Assembly (NCBI GenBank): GCA_023411645.1
Contig: JAEYON010000068.1
Span: 1-64,000 of the forward strand
DNA length: 64,000 nucleotides
Direction of reading: 5' to 3'
From: Bacillota bacterium
Lineage (GTDB): Bacteria; Bacillota; Clostridia; Acetivibrionales; DTU013
Of the stretch, positions 24,439 to 33,103 are shown one piece after another. The notes below the pieces were generated by a model, which was given only the letters and a program-made list of their open reading frames with translations, made no database searches and had not been told where the DNA came from. A program made the translations under genes and the position numbers. Position 1 is the first letter of the stretch. The number at the start of each line of letters is the position of its first letter.

Positions 24439-26271
24439 TTATTGCTTTTTGTTGATCGCATCGGCAAGTTCGTTAAGATAAACCCAGCGCTCCATAGCTT
24501 CCTCCAGCCGGTTTTCCAGTTCTGTCTTAACAGCAAGAAGCTCCTGAAGCCTTGTAAAGTCGGAAGCAGCTTCGTCTATTTGGCTGTTTGTTTTGTTTAT
24601 TTCACTTTCCAGACCGGCAATCAGGTCGTCTATCTGATCATATTCTCTTTGTTCTTTGTAGGTAAACTTAAGAGGACGCGCCTTTTTAGTCTCTGCATTG
24701 TCTGTGACCTCCGAGTTATTCCTATTTCTGGCGGTCATTGACTTTGCAGTTCCAGACTTTGTATTTGCCTGGTTCAACGACTCGCTGTTTTGCCGGACTG
24801 TTTCGGCGTAATAGGAATAGTTGCCTTCGTATCGGTCTATCGAACCGTTGCCGTCCAATGCAAAAATCTTTTCTGCAACCCTATCCAGGAAGTATCTGTC
24901 ATGGGAGACAGCGATTACAGCCCCCTGAAAATCATCCAGATAGCTCTCGAGTATAGTAAGCGTTCTAATGTCCAGATCATTGGTTGGCTCATCCAAAAGC
25001 AGCACATTAGGAGCGCTCATGAGGATACGAAGCAGGTAGAGTCTTCTCTTTTCTCCGCCCGATAATTTTGATATGGGCGTCCACTGGACGGAAGGAGGGA
25101 ACAGAAATCTTTCCAGCATCTGAGAAGCGGTTACCGTGCCGTCAGAGGTGTTGACGTATTCTGCTTCATCCCTGATGTATTCGATGACTCTCATGTTTTC
25201 ATCCAGCTCATCATTTTCTTGGGTAAAACAGCCGATCTTGATAGTTTCACCCGTTACCACCGAGCCTGTGTCGGGTTCCAGTCTTCCTGCAATCATCTTT
25301 AGGAGGGTGGATTTCCCGGCGCCGTTAGGCCCGATTATCCCGATCCTGTCGTCCCGCAGAAGGATATAGCTGAAGTCATGAAAAAGCTCTTTGTCATCGT
25401 ACTTTTTACTCACATGAGACAGTTCTATTGTCTTCTTGCCCAGACGAGCGGAGGCTGTCTGTATTTCAATGTTTTCAGAGGCTGTCAGGAATTGTTCCTC
25501 CTTCAGCTTAGAAAACCGTTCCACCCTGTATTTTTGCTTTGTGGACCGGGCCTGCGCACCTCGTCTGATCCATTCCAATTCCTGCCGGAAGAAATTCTGG
25601 CGCTTCCTTTCGGAGGCGGCTTCCAATTCTTCTCTTTCAGCCTTCATTTCCAGGAATTTGCTATAGTTGGCCTGATAACTGAAAAGCCTTCCGCGATCCA
25701 ATTCGATGATCCTATTGGAGACTCTGTCAAGGAAATATCTGTCATGGGTTACCATCAGTAACGCGCCCGAGCGGCTTTTCAGCAGCTTTTCCAGCCAGTC
25801 CACGGCGGCATTGTCTATATGATTCGTAGGCTCGTCCAGGATCAACAGATCCACAGGATTTATCAATGCGGCGGCCATTGCTACCCTCTTTTTCTGACCT
25901 CCTGACAGGATACCAACCTTTGTGTCAAAATCAACGATTCCAAGCCTAGTGAGAATGTTTTTTGCTTCGTATTCTTTGATCTCCTGCAAATCAGGAGAGA
26001 TGCCCTTGAAAACCTGCTGCAGCACTGTGAGATTCTCTTCAAACATTGGGTTTTGTGGCAAATATCCTGTTTGCAGTCCTTTGGACCGAATAATTCTGCC
26101 TTCGTCGGGGTTTTCAATACCGGCAATGATCTTTAAAAGCGTCGACTTACCGGTGCCATTAATGCCAATAACGCCGATTTTTTCGTCTTCATTGATGCCC
26201 AGAGAGATCTGGTCCAACAATATTTTTTCACTATAGCTTTTTGAAATTTTTTCAGCGGATAAAAGGTTCAC
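24439..26271 (-). CDS. ABC-F ATPase, Uup-like
   Basis: A 610-residue ABC-F protein with two complete ATPase domains: Walker A GINGTGKST and GPNGAGKST, signatures LSGGQKKR and LSGGEKRR, Walker B LLILDEPTNHID and LLLDEPTNDLD. The linker WIRRGAQARSTKQKYRVERF is characteristic of Uup, and the last ~90 residues form a Uup-type charged coiled coil that binds nucleic acid. Uup proteins are linked to ribosome function and DNA transposition stability. GTG 26271 directly follows the TAG of the upstream ABC-F gene with no base between them, so translation must be coupled. Confidence 0.9.
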   Translation of the reverse strand: MNLLSAEKISKSYSEKILLDQISLGINEDEKIGVIGINGTGKSTLLKIIAGIENPDEGRIIRSKGLQTGYLPQNPMFEENLTVLQQVFKGISPDLQEIKEYEAKNILTRLGIVDFDTKVGILSGGQKKRVAMAAALINPVDLLILDEPTNHIDNAAVDWLEKLLKSRSGALLMVTHDRYFLDRVSNRIIELDRGRLFSYQANYSKFLEMKAEREELEAASERKRQNFFRQELEWIRRGAQARSTKQKYRVERFSKLKEEQFLTASENIEIQTASARLGKKTIELSHVSKKYDDKELFHDFSYILLRDDRIGIIGPNGAGKSTLLKMIAGRLEPDTGSVVTGETIKIGCFTQENDELDENMRVIEYIRDEAEYVNTSDGTVTASQMLERFLFPPSVQWTPISKLSGGEKRRLYLLRILMSAPNVLLLDEPTNDLDIRTLTILESYLDDFQGAVIAVSHDRYFLDRVAEKIFALDGNGSIDRYEGNYSYYAETVRQNSESLNQANTKSGTAKSMTARNRNNSEVTDNAETKKARPLKFTYKEQREYDQIDDLIAGLESEINKTNSQIDEAASDFTRLQELLAVKTELENRLEEAMERWVYLNELADAINKKQ

Positions 26272-27888
26272 CTAACGATACATTTCCTTTCTTAATGCCT
26301 GGATTTCTTCATTATCTAGATATTCGTCGTATGTCATTTGTTTGTCAATCAAGCCCTTGGGTGTTATTTCCATAATTCTGTTGGCAATGGTCTGCACAAA
26401 CTGGCGGTCATGGGATACGAATAGAATGGTTCCCTTAAAGTTAATCAAACCGTTGTTTAATGCGGTAATTGATTCAAGATCCAGATGGTTGGTCGGCTCA
26501 TCCAGGAGCAGGGTGTTTGCGCCCGACAACATCATTTTTGCAAGCATGCAACGGACTCTTTCGCCTCCTGACAGGACTGCAGCTTTTTTCAATGCTTCCT
26601 CCCCGGAGAAGAGCATCCTGCCAAGCCAACCGCGCAAAAAGGTTTCAGCCTGATCCTTCGAAAACTGTCTGAGCCATTCAACAAGTGTCAAATCTACACC
26701 GTCAAAGAAGGATGAGTTATCCTTCGGGAAATATGCCTGTGAGGTAGTAATACCCCATTTGAAATCTCCGCTGTCCGGCTCAAGCTCCCCCATCAGTATT
26801 CTGAACAGAGTGGTCTTCTCAAGCCCATTTGGCCCCACAAAAGCGATCTTATCGCCCTTATTGACCATAAAAGACAGATTATCCAGTATATTAATCCCAT
26901 CAACCGCTTTGGTCAAACCAATTACTGTTAGCAGGTCGTTACCTACTTCGCGATCCGGTTTGAAATCCACGAAGGGATATTTGCGGGAGGAGGGAACGAT
27001 GTCCTCCAGTGTCAGCTTTTCAAGCTGCTTTTTGCGTGAGGTGGCCTGCTTCGATTTGGATGCATTGGCGCTGAAACGCTGGATGAATTCCTGCAGCTCC
27101 TTAATTTTAGCCTCTGTCTTACGGTTCATGTCTTTTGCCTGCTGTAGAGCCAACTGACTGGATTCATACCAAAAATCGTAATTCCCGGCATAGAGCCGGA
27201 TCTTTCCAAAATCAATGTCCGCGATCTGCGTACAGACCTTGTTCATAAAATGTCTGTCATGAGAGACAACAATAACAGTATTGTCAAAGTTGTATAAAAA
27301 ATTCTCAAGCCAGGTAATGGAAGCTACATCCAGATGGTTAGTGGGCTCGTCCATTAGGAGGATGTCCGGTGAGCCGAACAGCGCCTGAGCTAGAAGCACT
27401 CTTACCTTGACAGTACTGTCCAGATCTCCCATCCGCTTGTGATGCAGCTCTTCTCCGATATCAAGGCCATTGAGCAGAGTCGCTGCTTCGGATTCTGCCT
27501 CCCAACCATTAATCTCGGAGAATTCCGCCTCAAGCTCGGATATTTTTATTCCATCCTCTTCTGAAAAATCCGACTTGCTGTATAGCGATTCCTTTTCTTC
27601 CATGATATCACAAAGCCTTTTATGCCCCATTATGACAGTTTTTATCACGTCAACTTCATCAAATTCATAATGATTCTGTTTTAAAACAGCAAGTCTTTTA
27701 CCTGGTTCAATAGTGATGTCTCCGGTGTTGGCTTCAATTTCACCTGAAAGGATCTTCAAAAAGGTTGACTTGCCTGAGCCGTTTGCACCTATAAGGCCGT
27801 AACAATTGCCTGGAGTAAATTTGATATTGACATCCTCAAATAATACCCGATCACCAAATCTTAAGGAAATACCGGTGGTGCTGATCAT
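26272..27888 (-). CDS. ABC-F ATPase, YbiT/YkpA-like, with degenerate motifs
   Basis: A 538-residue ABC-F protein of the YbiT/YkpA group (opening SLRFGDRVLFEDVNIKF). NBD1 has a normal Walker A (GANGSGKST) but its signature is GDLDSTVKVRVLLAQ instead of LSGGQ. NBD2 has an altered Walker A, GPNGLEKTT, lacking the second glycine, but an intact LSGGERVR. Similar changes are known in this clade, so the protein is probably still functional with asymmetric ATP hydrolysis. ATG 27888 with AAGGA 10 nt upstream is preferred over an in-frame GTG at 27906. It is the first gene of a two-gene operon with the Uup-like gene. Confidence 0.88.
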   Translation of the reverse strand: MISTTGISLRFGDRVLFEDVNIKFTPGNCYGLIGANGSGKSTFLKILSGEIEANTGDITIEPGKRLAVLKQNHYEFDEVDVIKTVIMGHKRLCDIMEEKESLYSKSDFSEEDGIKISELEAEFSEINGWEAESEAATLLNGLDIGEELHHKRMGDLDSTVKVRVLLAQALFGSPDILLMDEPTNHLDVASITWLENFLYNFDNTVIVVSHDRHFMNKVCTQIADIDFGKIRLYAGNYDFWYESSQLALQQAKDMNRKTEAKIKELQEFIQRFSANASKSKQATSRKKQLEKLTLEDIVPSSRKYPFVDFKPDREVGNDLLTVIGLTKAVDGINILDNLSFMVNKGDKIAFVGPNGLEKTTLFRILMGELEPDSGDFKWGITTSQAYFPKDNSSFFDGVDLTLVEWLRQFSKDQAETFLRGWLGRMLFSGEEALKKAAVLSGGERVRCMLAKMMLSGANTLLLDEPTNHLDLESITALNNGLINFKGTILFVSHDRQFVQTIANRIMEITPKGLIDKQMTYDEYLDNEEIQALRKEMYR

Positions 27889-28262
27889 GTTATTTACATC
27901 CTTCACTTATTTTGATTTTTTGACATTCAAGAAGGGATTATATCATAGATCATTGAATTTGTCATAGAGGGCGAAGCGAACCACATGGCCTACGCATAAA
28001 TAAATTGAGGATATTGGCATCCGATTTAAAATGACCTTGTCCGACGACAACTATGCCTGGATACCGGTATTTGGCAAGAATGTAAGTAAAAATGTGTAAA
28101 AAATGCGAAGGTGTTCAATTTTCTTTAGTAATTCAGTAAAAAATGAGTAAAAATTTCGATTGTGTTTAACGTTACTGTTTCATGCGTTTACAATGAAGCG
28201 AACCATCAAAGTAATTTTTGCATAATATGAACAGAAAACACATTATGTAAAGGTGGTTTTTT
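27889..28262. other. Intergenic region with no gene
   Basis: A 374-bp divergent gap. It holds AT-rich runs in which GTAAAAATG-like units recur (about 28083-28160), a possible -10 TACAAT at 28189-28194 with a poor -35 TTTAAC, and the ribosome binding site AAAGGTGG at 28250-28257 for the next gene. No RNA gene or convincing operator was seen. Confidence 0.5.
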
Positions 28263-28946
28263 ATGGCGAACGTATATGTATATAACAATAGAACCGGTAA
28301 TATGGAATATTACGAACTGGCAGAGTCGGATGCAATGCCCTACAATATTGGAAGGTCACTGACTGTGAACGAATTCAGGGGAAGTTCGCGGGCGGGTACT
28401 CTCTGGACCACCAGACGGGCTATGGAGGCCTTCAACATTACCAGAACCGCATGGGGACGTCCCATTTATGTTGGTTATGCCTTCAAACGTATATGGGAGG
28501 GTGGACATGCTGCTATGTCGCAGCATTATGCTGGTGTGTCATTTGATGTGGGACAGAACCTCAGTAGCACAACAAGAGATCAGCTTCGCTTTACCGCAGA
28601 ACAGACAGGCGTGTGGACGTATGTGGAGCCGGCATACCTTACTCCAACATGGGTTCATTTTGATGCCCGTGCCACACCTCCGGCCTGTGCAGCAGGAGGA
28701 TATCCGCTTGTCAGACAGGGAAGTGTCGGCAATTATGTACTTACACTTCAGGATGCATTAAATGCGCTGGGGTACATCGGATCGGGGCTGGACGGTTATT
28801 TCGGTGGCGGTACGCGAAATGCTGTAATCAACTTCCAACGGGCACAGGGACTAGCCGCAGACGGCATCGTCGGATGCCTGACATGGGAGAGGCTAACAGA
28901 GCTTGCAGTGGGCATCGGACAGACTGCTACAGTATTGGATCCGTAG
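28263..28946 (+). CDS. M15-like zinc peptidase with peptidoglycan-binding domain
   Basis: A 227-residue protein. Residues ~35-135 resemble an M15 D,D- or L,D-peptidase: SQHYAGVSFDV supplies zinc ligands His88 and Asp95, and TWVHFD gives His132. Residues ~148-215 are a PG_binding_1 domain (VRQGSVGNYVLTLQDALNALG, GTRNAVINFQRAQGLAADGIVG). The acidic residue normally next to the last zinc ligand is not obvious. It has no signal peptide, so it may be a mother-cell, spore or lysis-released wall enzyme. Start ATG 28263 follows AAAGGTGG. Confidence 0.75.
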   Translation: MANVYVYNNRTGNMEYYELAESDAMPYNIGRSLTVNEFRGSSRAGTLWTTRRAMEAFNITRTAWGRPIYVGYAFKRIWEGGHAAMSQHYAGVSFDVGQNLSSTTRDQLRFTAEQTGVWTYVEPAYLTPTWVHFDARATPPACAAGGYPLVRQGSVGNYVLTLQDALNALGYIGSGLDGYFGGGTRNAVINFQRAQGLAADGIVGCLTWERLTELAVGIGQTATVLDP

Positions 28947-29077
28947 AAATGTTTATTGCTGCTTTGATTGCAGTAATTGCAATAGCTTGATAGTTTTTTA
29001 GGCTTGATATTATGCGCACTGCAGGATACAATAACTGGTATATCATACAACAAAGACGATGGAGACTAGATAGCAAT

Positions 29078-30280
29078 ATGACTAAAAAGGTACCTTTAGA
29101 GGAACTTCAAAGCAGGCTGCAGCGTTTCAGAGCTGCTATGGATCAAAGGGAGCCGGAATGGAAGCTGGCTCTGGTGATTAGCAAGATTAACCAATACTAT
29201 TTTACCGGCACGATGCAGGATGGCCTGCTTTTCATTCCTAGGGATGCAGAAGCGATATACTATGTACGGCGAAGCTTTGATCGAGCTGTCAATGAGTCGC
29301 TTTTCCCCGTAATAAAGCCGATGGAGACATATCGGGATGCCGCCGGTGACGCCGCAGAAATTATCGGTATGACGGATACAGTCTATATTGAAACGGAAAT
29401 TGTACCGCTGGCTATGTGCGAGCGGCTGAAGAGATATTTTGGCATTTCATCATTTAAACCTATGGATGCGTCCATATCAGCAGTTAGATCTATAAAAAGC
29501 GCGTACGAACTTGATTTAATGATGAAAGCAGGTGAAATACATAGAAAGGTGCTTGAGGAACGGGTTCCGCTGCTATTGAAGGCAGGTATGACAGAGAGTG
29601 AGCTTACCACAGCGATTTTTGCCGTGCTTGTAGAGGAAGGCCATCAGGGGATTGCGAGATTCAGTATGTTTGATACGGAAATAATACTGGGACATATCGC
29701 GTTCGGGGAAAGTTCGCTGTATCCTACCTATTTCAATGGGCCGGGCGGCAATTATGGACTTGGTCCCGCCGTGCAGCTCATGGGAAACCGTGAGCGCAGA
29801 CTAACCGACGGAGATCTGATCTTTATTGATACAGGGTGCGGCTTCGAGGGTTACCAGTCGGATAAAACCATGACCTATATATTCGGAAAGCCGTTGCCGG
29901 AATATGCTATGGACCGTCACAAAAAGTGTCTGGAAATCCAGAGCAGAATAGCAGAAATGCTTAAGCCGGGGGAAATTCCATCCAACATATATAACACTAT
30001 TATGAAGAGTGTTGATGAAGATTCTCTTCCGAGTTTTATGGGCTATGGAAGTAGAAGGGTGAAGTTCCTTGGACATGGAATCGGCCTTCAGGTGGACGAA
30101 TTTCCGGTGCTGGCAAAGGGGTTTGACGAGCCGCTGCAGGAGAACATGGCATTCGCGGTTGAGCCAAAAGCCGGAGTAGAGGGCATTGGGATGGTCGGTA
30201 TTGAAAACACCTTCATCGTAACGCCTCAAGGTGGAAAATGCATTACCGGAGTCCATCCCGGGCTGATGCGGGTGGGGTGA
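29078..30280 (+). CDS. M24-family metallopeptidase (Xaa-Pro aminopeptidase-like)
   Basis: A 400-residue pita-bread-fold protein. Residues ~10-135 are a creatinase-type N-terminal domain and residues ~145-395 the M24 catalytic domain. All five metal ligands are present: Asp251 and Asp262 (IDTGCG, SDKT), His333 (GHGIG), Glu362 (VEPK) and Glu376 (GIENTF). It should cleave N-terminal residues before proline, or act as a related hydrolase, in the cytoplasm. ATG 29078 is chosen because the domain begins right after it; a longer start at 29012 would add a poorly conserved basic tail. Confidence in the precise start is moderate. Confidence 0.88.
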   Translation: MTKKVPLEELQSRLQRFRAAMDQREPEWKLALVISKINQYYFTGTMQDGLLFIPRDAEAIYYVRRSFDRAVNESLFPVIKPMETYRDAAGDAAEIIGMTDTVYIETEIVPLAMCERLKRYFGISSFKPMDASISAVRSIKSAYELDLMMKAGEIHRKVLEERVPLLLKAGMTESELTTAIFAVLVEEGHQGIARFSMFDTEIILGHIAFGESSLYPTYFNGPGGNYGLGPAVQLMGNRERRLTDGDLIFIDTGCGFEGYQSDKTMTYIFGKPLPEYAMDRHKKCLEIQSRIAEMLKPGEIPSNIYNTIMKSVDEDSLPSFMGYGSRRVKFLGHGIGLQVDEFPVLAKGFDEPLQENMAFAVEPKAGVEGIGMVGIENTFIVTPQGGKCITGVHPGLMRVG

Positions 30281-30426
30281 AGCGTTTTGACACCGAACTT
30301 TTCTGATTATTTGCACACATGCATAATTCTGCTAAATCGCTTAAGACTATATATTGGTGGTTTGTAACATCAATATTAGTTTTTGATGCTGCGGACAATT
30401 AATCAGAATAAAAAAGGAGAATGATA

Positions 30427-30591
30427 ATGCCGAATAAGCGAAAGGATTATAATCTCAGTGTCACGGTCGAGAAACACGATACAGCGGCCTGGGCAAATAT
30501 CGAGAAAAAAAAGTCTCATTCAAAGGTAACGATACCCTCTGAATTTCAGATCACAAACGCAAAAATTCATGTGGATGAAAACGAAAAGTGA
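30427..30591 (+). CDS. Small DUF3787-type spore-associated protein
   Basis: A 54-residue protein starting at ATG 30427, with AAAAAGGAG seven bases upstream. It contains VEKHDTAAWANIE and VTIPSEF, the pattern of the DUF3787 family of short clostridial proteins, some of which are found on spores (CDIF630_02480-like). No signal peptide or cysteine is present. Its function is unknown. It stands alone between the M24 peptidase and a minus-strand terminator. Confidence 0.75.
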   Translation: MPNKRKDYNLSVTVEKHDTAAWANIEKKKSHSKVTIPSEFQITNAKIHVDENEK

Positions 30592-30609
30592 GAAAAAGTG
30601 AGATTGCGG

Positions 30610-30649
30610 AAAAGCAAAAGAGGCGTTGTCCCACAAGGGATGGCGCCTC
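30610..30649 (-). terminator. Intrinsic terminator of the radical SAM gene
   Basis: GAGGCGTTGTCCC (30620-30632) pairs with GGGATGGCGCCTC (30637-30649) using three wobble pairs and a 4-nt loop. On the minus strand it is followed by TTTTGCTTTT. It lies 45 bp past the stop of the radical SAM gene. Confidence 0.8.
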
Positions 30650-30694
30650 TCAGTTCAGTGTATGGATGGTTTACTCAGACCTTCTCCTCCGCTT

Positions 30695-31573
30695 TCATGG
30701 ATCTTCTTCATCAAACAGCGTCATCTGAAGTTCCTTTTGTTCGAACTTATTTAAATATGCAAAAACATCGTCAGGTTTGTAGAGAATCCCATGTTTGCGG
30801 CACTCGTCCCTAAAAATCTCACAGAGCCTGGTGTTGTTCGGGCTATTACACTCATAGGCGTTACCGAACGTGTGGATGTATTTCTGCTTCATGCCTGGGA
30901 AGTGTTCGTCCAATTTGGTGTAAAAGTATTCCCGGTTGCCCTCGCGCAGGGTTAAGCCAAATCCGAAGCAAATGATGCCGCGTACCTTTGTACGGATGCA
31001 GCAATCCAAAATCCCGAGTAGGTTTTCCTCCGTATCGTTAATGAACGGCAATATTGGAGAAAGCCACACCACGATAGGAATGCCTGCGTCGCGGAACGCT
31101 TCAAGTGCGGAGAACCGCTGAGCGGTCGTGGATACATTTGGCTCAATGATACGGCACAAAGATTCATCATAGGTTGTAAGTGTCATCTGCACCACACATT
31201 TCGTTTTGGCGTTTATTGACTTCAACAAATCCAAATCCCGGAGTATCCGGGCAGACTTTGTTTGGATCGCCAGCCCAAAACAGTGTCTTTCAACCAATTC
31301 AAGGCATTGACGTGTCAGACGCAGTTCATCCTCCAACGGTATATATGGGTCACACATTGCCCCTGTGCTAATCATGCTGGGCCGACGCTTTTTTAAAAGC
31401 TGCGATTCCAAAATCATAGCGGCGTTTTGTTTTACCTCAATATCCTCAAAATCGTGTTTCATTTGATAACAGGTTGAACGCGCGTCGCAATAAATGCACC
31501 CATGAGTACACCCGCGGTACAGGTTCATGCCGTTTCTTGGCGATAATATGGTCTTGTATTGTGCGTAATGCAA
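30695..31573 (-). CDS. SPL-family radical SAM protein
   Basis: A 292-residue radical SAM enzyme. The cluster motif Cys22-x3-Cys26-x2-Cys29 (RGCTHGCIYC) binds the [4Fe-4S] that cleaves S-adenosylmethionine. STGAMCDPYIPLE and the middle stretch resemble the spore-photoproduct-lyase-like (SplB-related) family, in which most members have unknown substrates. It lacks the conserved C-terminal cysteine context known for true SplB as far as can be judged, so DNA repair is not claimed. It starts at TTG 31573 behind GGTGAGAG; the gene stands alone, divergent from the TetR gene. Confidence 0.8.
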   Translation of the reverse strand: MHYAQYKTILSPRNGMNLYRGCTHGCIYCDARSTCYQMKHDFEDIEVKQNAAMILESQLLKKRRPSMISTGAMCDPYIPLEDELRLTRQCLELVERHCFGLAIQTKSARILRDLDLLKSINAKTKCVVQMTLTTYDESLCRIIEPNVSTTAQRFSALEAFRDAGIPIVVWLSPILPFINDTEENLLGILDCCIRTKVRGIICFGFGLTLREGNREYFYTKLDEHFPGMKQKYIHTFGNAYECNSPNNTRLCEIFRDECRKHGILYKPDDVFAYLNKFEQKELQMTLFDEEDP

Positions 31574-31727
31574 TTGCTCTCACCACCAGTTTGAGATAAT
31601 TTTATCACAATAACATGACAACTGTATGTCATATTAAGCGTGAAATGCTCAACCTCTTTTATTGAGAAGATTGGGTTACTATTTGCAAATGAAGTTACTA
31701 AAAAACTAACATATGATAGCATAAGTA

Positions 31728-31756
31728 TTGATAAAACTAATAATACATAGTATAAT
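31728..31756 (+). promoter_or_regulatory. Promoter of the TetR regulator
   Basis: TTGATA (31728-31733), 17 bp, TATAAT (31751-31756). Transcription would start near 31763, just before the ribosome binding site GGGAGGG, which rules out the longer reading frame beginning at 31728. Confidence 0.7.
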
Positions 31757-31778
31757 TACACCCGTGGGAGGGTTCAAA

Positions 31779-32426
31779 TTGAATTTAAAATTAAATCCTG
31801 GCATTCAAAAACGTAAAAAAGGTATTGAGACTGCAAACAGAATATTGGAGATATCGGCAGAATTATTTGCACGTAAAAGTTATGATGCCGTATCGGTCCG
31901 TGAAATATCGGAGGCTGCAGGTATCAAAGAAAGCTCCCTGTATAACCACTTTAGCAGTAAGGCTAATATACTTGAGGTTCTTTTTGATAATTTTGCCAGA
32001 ACGGCTCCCGAGTCAAGACCGACGGAGCCCGAACTGGATCAGATGCTGGCTATCATGCGGCCTGAGGAGATATTCAAGAATATAGTTTTTCATGTGGGGA
32101 GCCATATGAGCGAAACCTTGGCGAATACCGCAAGGATCATTCATTATGAAAAATTCAGAAATCCTGCAGCGGCACAGATGTATTATAAATATATGGTGAA
32201 AGAGCCCTCCGAATATTATGAACGATTGATCAATAAAATGGAGCAATGGGGTATGACAGGTTCCGTTGACGTACACACCATTTCCGAACAATACAATTAT
32301 GTTTCGCTCGCCTTGACAGAGGAATATTTTATGGCGAAAAACGGATTAGCGGATATGGAAACAGTTGTAAAGCGTATGGTGAAAACTCTGGAATTTTTCT
32401 GCGGTCTATTAAAAACAGGATGCTGA
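31779..32426 (+). CDS. TetR/AcrR-family transcriptional regulator
   Basis: A 215-residue TetR-type repressor. Residues ~15-60 contain the helix-turn-helix (VSVREISEAAGIKESSLYNHF) and the rest an all-helical ligand-binding domain without a recognisable ligand signature. Start TTG 31779 is chosen because GGGAGGG lies six bases upstream and the promoter -10 lies inside any longer version. It overlaps no gene but sits 21 bp before a Cys-rich gene that it probably co-transcribes and may regulate. Confidence 0.88.
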   Translation: MNLKLNPGIQKRKKGIETANRILEISAELFARKSYDAVSVREISEAAGIKESSLYNHFSSKANILEVLFDNFARTAPESRPTEPELDQMLAIMRPEEIFKNIVFHVGSHMSETLANTARIIHYEKFRNPAAAQMYYKYMVKEPSEYYERLINKMEQWGMTGSVDVHTISEQYNYVSLALTEEYFMAKNGLADMETVVKRMVKTLEFFCGLLKTGC

Positions 32427-32446
32427 TAATAGGGGCAGGTGAACAG

Positions 32447-32884
32447 ATGGCTAAGCAATTTTTTTCACTGATTGAAAAATATCCGCCTTCTGAGCCGTGC
32501 AGCTGTGATATCTGTCGAGGATATTGCAAACGGCCTGGTTGGTGGACTGTGGAAGAAGCCTCGAAAGCAATGGCAGCGGGATATGGAAGACGTATGATGC
32601 TTGAAGTATCTCCAGAGCTTACCTTTGGCGTATTGTCCCCGGCGTTCAAAGGCTGTGAACGGTATTTTGCATTACAGGAGTATTCCGGATCGGGATGTAA
32701 TTTCTTAAGGGATGGACTGTGCGAGCTTCATGGGACAGGTTATGAACCTCTGGAATGCCGGTTCTGTCATCATCTGCGTAAAGGCTTGGGACAGAAATGC
32801 CATGCCGACCTTGAAAAGGATTGGCAGACCGCCGCAGGACAGACATTGGTGCAAAAATGGCTGATGATGCTGTATAATATGTAG
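32447..32884 (+). CDS. Cys-rich protein, possible metal-chelating (YkgJ-like)
   Basis: A 145-residue protein with clustered cysteines: CSCDICRGYCKRPGWWT near the N-terminus, then GCERYF, GCNFLRDGLCELHG and ECRFCHH. The spacing is reminiscent of zinc/iron-chelating YkgJ-type proteins, but the match is not strong enough to name it. It is probably cytoplasmic. ATG 32447 is chosen over ATG 32420 because the GGGGCAGGTG site directly precedes it. It follows the TetR gene closely, suggesting an operon. Confidence 0.6.
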   Translation: MAKQFFSLIEKYPPSEPCSCDICRGYCKRPGWWTVEEASKAMAAGYGRRMMLEVSPELTFGVLSPAFKGCERYFALQEYSGSGCNFLRDGLCELHGTGYEPLECRFCHHLRKGLGQKCHADLEKDWQTAAGQTLVQKWLMMLYNM

Positions 32885-32911
32885 TAATTTAAGACTTTTT
32901 TGGAGGATAGC

Positions 32912-33103
32912 ATGGACGCAATACAAGCCACTTATCGCGGTCGGTTATCAGGACGAAGAAAAGACAACTCCAAACAAGCCGTTAAAAGAAGCTATAAGGT
33001 GGAATACGTTTTAACGACCACTTTATTTGCAGACCCAAGGCTTACGACTAGATCTTATTTTTCTTTCGATACTCCACCGGAGAACACCCTGAGATTTTTT
33101 TAA
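32912..33103 (+). CDS. Small unknown protein overlapping the YesN-like gene antisense
   Basis: A 63-codon frame from ATG 32912, behind a strong GGAGG (TTTTTTGGAGGATAGC). The first ~40 residues are basic and polar (YRGRLSGRRKDNSKQAVKR) and resemble nothing recognised. The last ~18 codons overlap the end of the minus-strand response-regulator gene, where composition changes. It may be a real small gene or one truncated when the sugar island was inserted. Confidence 0.3.
   Translation: MDAIQATYRGRLSGRRKDNSKQAVKRSYKVEYVLTTTLFADPRLTTRSYFSFDTPPENTLRFF

Noticed and set aside
31684..31695. TTGCAAATGAAG upstream of the TetR gene, identical to the core of the inverted-repeat element
   Set aside because: Only 12 bp match and neither terminal repeat is present, so a remnant copy cannot be supported.
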